Assembly: GCA_009783675.1 (NCBI GenBank)
Contig: WRDA01000060.1
Location: 1 to 7,753, forward strand
Length of the DNA stretch: 7,753 bases
Direction of reading: 5' to 3'
Origin: Symbiobacteriaceae bacterium
GTDB lineage: Bacteria; Bacillota; JAAYKD01; WRDA01
Shown: one piece after another, positions 5,653-7,753 of the stretch
How positions within the stretch are numbered: the first letter of the stretch is position 1
Layout of the letters: every line of letters starts with the position of its first letter
Translations under genes and position numbers: made by a program
Notes under the pieces: model-generated
Told to the model about the DNA's origin: nothing
Database searches by the model: none
The model's input: only the letters and a program-made list of their open reading frames with translations

Positions 5653-7445
5653 TTGCCGATCTCCAGGACAGCCATGAAAGCCTCCTGTGGCAGTTCTACA
5701 CTACCCACCTGTTTCATGCGTTTCTTACCTTCCCTTTGCTTCTCCAGCAGTTTACGCTTACGGGTTATATCGCCGCCATAACACTTGGCTAAAACGTCCT
5801 TGCGATAAGCGGAAATAGTCTCTCTGGCGATGATCTTGGCTCCAACAGCAGCCTGGATAGGAATTTCAAACTGTTGCCGTGGAATGACTCTGCGCAGGCG
5901 TTCACAGATTGCCCTGCCTCTGGCTTGAGCTTTCTCACTGTGCACTATCAGAGTCAGAGCATCCACTGCTTCTCCGGATAATAGAATATCTACTTTTACC
6001 AAGTCCGACTCTCTGTAGCCAACCAGTTCGTAATCTAGGGAGGCATAACCCTTGGTTCGCGACTTAAGCTGATCGAAAAAGTCGTAGACTATCTCCGCTA
6101 AAGGCATGATATAGGTCAGCATTGCTCTGGTGGGATCAAGGTACTCCATATGATCGTAAGTCCCGCGCCTCTCCCGCACCAGCTCCATAACGGTGCCGAT
6201 AAAACTGTCCGGGGTTATGATGGTAGCCTTGACAAAGGGCTCAGCCATGGCTACGATTTCCGTTGCTGCCGGGGTTTGTGCCGGATTCTCCAGATCGATT
6301 ACTTCTCCGTCTGTTTTGGTTACTCTGTAGATGACATTCGGAGCCGTGGTGATTATATCCATGTCATAGTGCCGTTCCAAGCGCTCCTGAACGATCTCCA
6401 TATGTAGTAGACCCAAGAAACCGCAACGAAAGCCAAAACCAAGTGCCGCTGAGGTTTCAGGTTCGAAGTGCAAGGCGGCATCGTTGAGTCGCAGTTTCTC
6501 CAAAGCGTCAGCCAGCTTGCCATAATCATTGGTCTCCGAGGGATAAATACCACAGAAGACCATCGAAACGGCCTGACGGTACCCCGGAAGTGGTTCTGGC
6601 GACTGGCGTTGCAGATCGGTAACAGTGTCGCCAACCATGGCATCGCGAACATTACGCACAGTGCCGGTTACATAGCCAACTTCACCACTACTGAGCTCCG
6701 GAAGTGCTAGCATCTTGGGCCGGAAAGCTCCCACCTCGGTAACCTCATGGTTCTTACCCGAAGCCATAAAGAGCATGCGCATCTTCGGTCGGATCACACC
6801 ATCTATCACTCGAATGTAGGAAATAACTCCGCGATAATTGTCGTAATGAGAGTCGAAGATCAGGGCCTTGAGAGGCGCTTCGGGATCTCCCTGAGGGGGT
6901 GGAACGAGTCTAACCACCGCCTCTAAAATATCAGGGATACCCGTTCCCTCTTTCGCCGAGCAGAGGATGGCTTCGCTGCAATCGAGACCGATGACCTCTT
7001 CTATCTCCTTAATGACCCGATCAGGATCGGCGCTGGGTAGGTCAATCTTATTGATCACCGGGATCAAAATAAGATCATGCTCCATTGCCAAATAAACATT
7101 AGCCAGGGTTTGTGCCTCTATACCCTGTGTGGCATCCACCACTAAAATAGCTCCCTCGCAGGCTGCCAGCGATCGGGATACTTCATAACTAAAGTCTACA
7201 TGGCCAGGAGTATCGATTAAGTTGAGCTGGTAGAACTCGTCATCCTTTGCGCGATAATTCAGGCGCACCGCCTGGAGTTTTATGGTTATGCCCCGCTCAC
7301 GTTCCAGATCCATCTGATCTAGTATCTGTTCATCCATTTCCCGTTTGCTGAGGGTTCCGGTATATTCCAAAAGACGGTCAGCCAAAGTAGACTTTCCGTG
7401 ATCGATATGAGCGATGATGCAAAAGTTCCTGATATTTCGTTGCAT
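5649..7445 (-). CDS. lepA: LepA / elongation factor 4 GTPase
   Basis: Translational GTPase that acts on the ribosome, reported as a back-translocase and as a helper of initiation and 30S assembly. It has 598 residues, the usual length of about 600. The G domain shows G1 AHIDHGKS (12-19), G2 RGIT (51-54), G3 DTPGH (78-82), G4 NKID (132-135) and G5 SAK (163-165). EF-G-like domains II, III and V follow, then the LepA-specific C-terminal domain, whose end carries the basic GGDITRKRKLLEKQREGKKR segment. That domain, rather than an EF-G domain IV, separates it from EF-G. The ATG start at 7445 has GGGAGG 6 bases upstream. It is the first visible gene of the minus-strand block and overlaps hemW at its stop codon, so the two are probably translationally coupled. 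Confidence 0.98.
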   Translation of the reverse strand: MQRNIRNFCIIAHIDHGKSTLADRLLEYTGTLSKREMDEQILDQMDLERERGITIKLQAVRLNYRAKDDEFYQLNLIDTPGHVDFSYEVSRSLAACEGAILVVDATQGIEAQTLANVYLAMEHDLILIPVINKIDLPSADPDRVIKEIEEVIGLDCSEAILCSAKEGTGIPDILEAVVRLVPPPQGDPEAPLKALIFDSHYDNYRGVISYIRVIDGVIRPKMRMLFMASGKNHEVTEVGAFRPKMLALPELSSGEVGYVTGTVRNVRDAMVGDTVTDLQRQSPEPLPGYRQAVSMVFCGIYPSETNDYGKLADALEKLRLNDAALHFEPETSAALGFGFRCGFLGLLHMEIVQERLERHYDMDIITTAPNVIYRVTKTDGEVIDLENPAQTPAATEIVAMAEPFVKATIITPDSFIGTVMELVRERRGTYDHMEYLDPTRAMLTYIMPLAEIVYDFFDQLKSRTKGYASLDYELVGYRESDLVKVDILLSGEAVDALTLIVHSEKAQARGRAICERLRRVIPRQQFEIPIQAAVGAKIIARETISAYRKDVLAKCYGGDITRKRKLLEKQREGKKRMKQVGSVELPQEAFMAVLEIGK

Positions 7446-7457
7446 GGAGGACCTCCC
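7446..7457 (-). promoter_or_regulatory. lepA ribosome binding site followed by its own complement
   Basis: The minus strand reads GGGAGGTCCTCC directly before ATG. GGGAGGT is a strong Shine-Dalgarno site, and the adjoining CCTCC is its complement, making GGAGGTCCTCC an 11-base palindrome around one base. A short GGA/TCC hairpin with a 5-base loop could partly hide the site. Confidence 0.7.
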
Positions 7458-7486
7458 GTTGAAGATATGACAAGCAAACCGCAGGT

Positions 7487-7501
7487 GTTACATGATGTAA
7501 C
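7487..7501. repeat. Perfect 15-bp palindrome in the lepA leader
   Basis: GTTACAT-G-ATGTAAC has perfect 7-base arms around one base, about 40 bases before the lepA start. The form suggests a binding site for a dimeric regulator; with one central base it cannot fold as a full hairpin. I do not recognise the regulator. Confidence 0.6.
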
Positions 7502-7584
7502 TCCGCCATTTTTATACTTCGCTGCCATGTAAATTATTCCTGCCAGAGGATGTAAGCAGTTCACAGGTAACCTCTGGGCTGTAA
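7496..7584 (+). repeat. Four TGTAA direct repeats upstream of lepA
   Basis: TGTAA occurs on the + strand at 7496-7500, 7528-7532, 7551-7555 and 7580-7584, the first three as ATGTAA. The first copy is the right half of the palindrome at 7487-7501. A 5-mer is expected well below once in this length, but the spacing (32, 23 and 29 bases) is irregular. Confidence 0.35.
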
Positions 7585-7632
7585 CCTGTTAGCAGAAGCA
7601 ATATGGTATGGAGAGTAAAAAAGGTTTGACAA
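7511..7632 (-). promoter_or_regulatory. Candidate lepA promoter region
   Basis: No strong minus-strand promoter is present. The best pair is TTGTCA (7632-7627), 18 bases, TACCAT (7608-7603), with 5 of 6 and 4 of 6 matches. A lone TATAAA (7516-7511) could be a -10 box with a start near 7504 but has no recognisable -35. lepA is preceded by 308 bases without a gene, so a promoter should lie somewhere here. Confidence 0.3.
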
Positions 7633-7654
7633 CCTAAGATAAGCTGTCTATAAC
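7626..7654 (+). promoter_or_regulatory. Strong outward promoter, divergent from lepA
   Basis: TTGACA (7626-7631, perfect), 17-base spacer, TATAAC (7649-7654, one mismatch). The predicted start is near 7661, transcribing rightward out of the window. A second perfect TATAAT lies at 7676-7681, and a second TTGACA at 7661-7666, but they are only 9 bases apart and do not pair with each other. The -35 box sits inside the inverted repeat AGGTT-TGAC-AACCT (7622-7635). The gene served is beyond the right edge. Confidence 0.7.
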
Positions 7655-7685
7655 CTGACTTTGACACCAATAGAGTATAATACAG

Positions 7686-7718
7686 CCCTGAAAGCCCGAA
7701 GAATGCGAGCTTTCAGGG
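7686..7718 (+). promoter_or_regulatory. Strong hairpin in the leader downstream of the outward promoter
   Basis: CCCTGAAAGC (7686-7695) pairs perfectly with GCTTTCAGGG (7709-7718). Two further pairs inside (7697/7707, 7698/7706) after one mismatch leave a 7-base loop. It is followed on the + strand by TTGTTGTGTTTT, which is T-rich but interrupted. It lies 25 bases after the predicted start, so it could be an attenuator, a leader-stabilising stem or the end of a very short RNA. The last 35 bases of the window (7719-7753) contain an ATG at 7741 without a ribosome binding site, and I assign no gene there. Confidence 0.6.
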
Positions 7719-7753
7719 TTGTTGTGTTTTGCGAAAAAGCATGGGGAACTGGA

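Noticed and set aside
7319..7564. 81-codon minus-strand frame crossing the lepA start, with a CNTC-like Cys pair
   Set aside because: Most of it overlaps the lepA G1 region in another frame, it has no ribosome binding site, and the Cys spacing alone is not evidence of a zinc protein.
7661..7681. TTGACA (7661) plus TATAAT (7676) as a single promoter
   Set aside because: The spacer is only 9 bases; functional sigma-A promoters need about 16-18. The upstream TTGACA-N17-TATAAC is the better call.
1..7753. Mobile element, defence system, CRISPR or other new gene system
   Set aside because: All coding space is filled by six conserved housekeeping genes in their usual order. No transposase, integrase, repeat array or unfamiliar gene is present.

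Overview
The window carries one conserved bacterial gene block on the minus strand. Read in the direction of transcription the order is lepA - hemW - hrcA - grpE - dnaK - dnaJ, with dnaJ cut by the left edge of the window. This order is the one known from Firmicutes. Four things suggest a low- to mid-GC Gram-positive of the clostridial type: the HrcA/CIRCE control system, a DnaK without the insertion that proteobacterial DnaK carries in its ATPase domain, strong purine-rich Shine-Dalgarno sites, and consensus sigma-A-like promoters. I cannot name the genus from sequence alone.

Region by region (right to left, as transcribed). Positions 7446-7753 are a 308-base non-coding region. It holds an outward-facing (+ strand) promoter with near-consensus boxes, a strong 10-bp hairpin downstream of it, a perfect 15-bp palindrome and several recurring short motifs; the gene it serves on the right lies outside the window. 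lepA (translation factor EF4) and hemW (radical-SAM heme chaperone) overlap by a few bases and are probably co-transcribed. Between hemW and hrcA there is a new promoter (TTGACA-N17-TATCTT) directly followed by a perfect CIRCE operator whose arms extend to 12 bp. Downstream come hrcA (repressor), grpE (nucleotide exchange factor), dnaK (Hsp70) and dnaJ (Hsp40), with gaps of 51, 23 and 45 bases.

Functionally the right half concerns translation (LepA) and heme delivery (HemW). The left half is the class I heat-shock operon: HrcA binds CIRCE and represses its own operon, while DnaK, DnaJ and GrpE form the ATP-driven folding cycle. Two start sites need care. The longest hrcA reading frame begins inside the CIRCE operator, and the better start is a GTG at 4335 behind a perfect Shine-Dalgarno site. 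dnaJ starts with TTG at 745, forced by an in-frame stop just upstream.

I found no mobile element, CRISPR array, toxin-antitoxin pair, defence gene or tRNA/rRNA, and no evidence of a new multi-gene system. The least explained sequence is the lepA upstream region (7446-7753).
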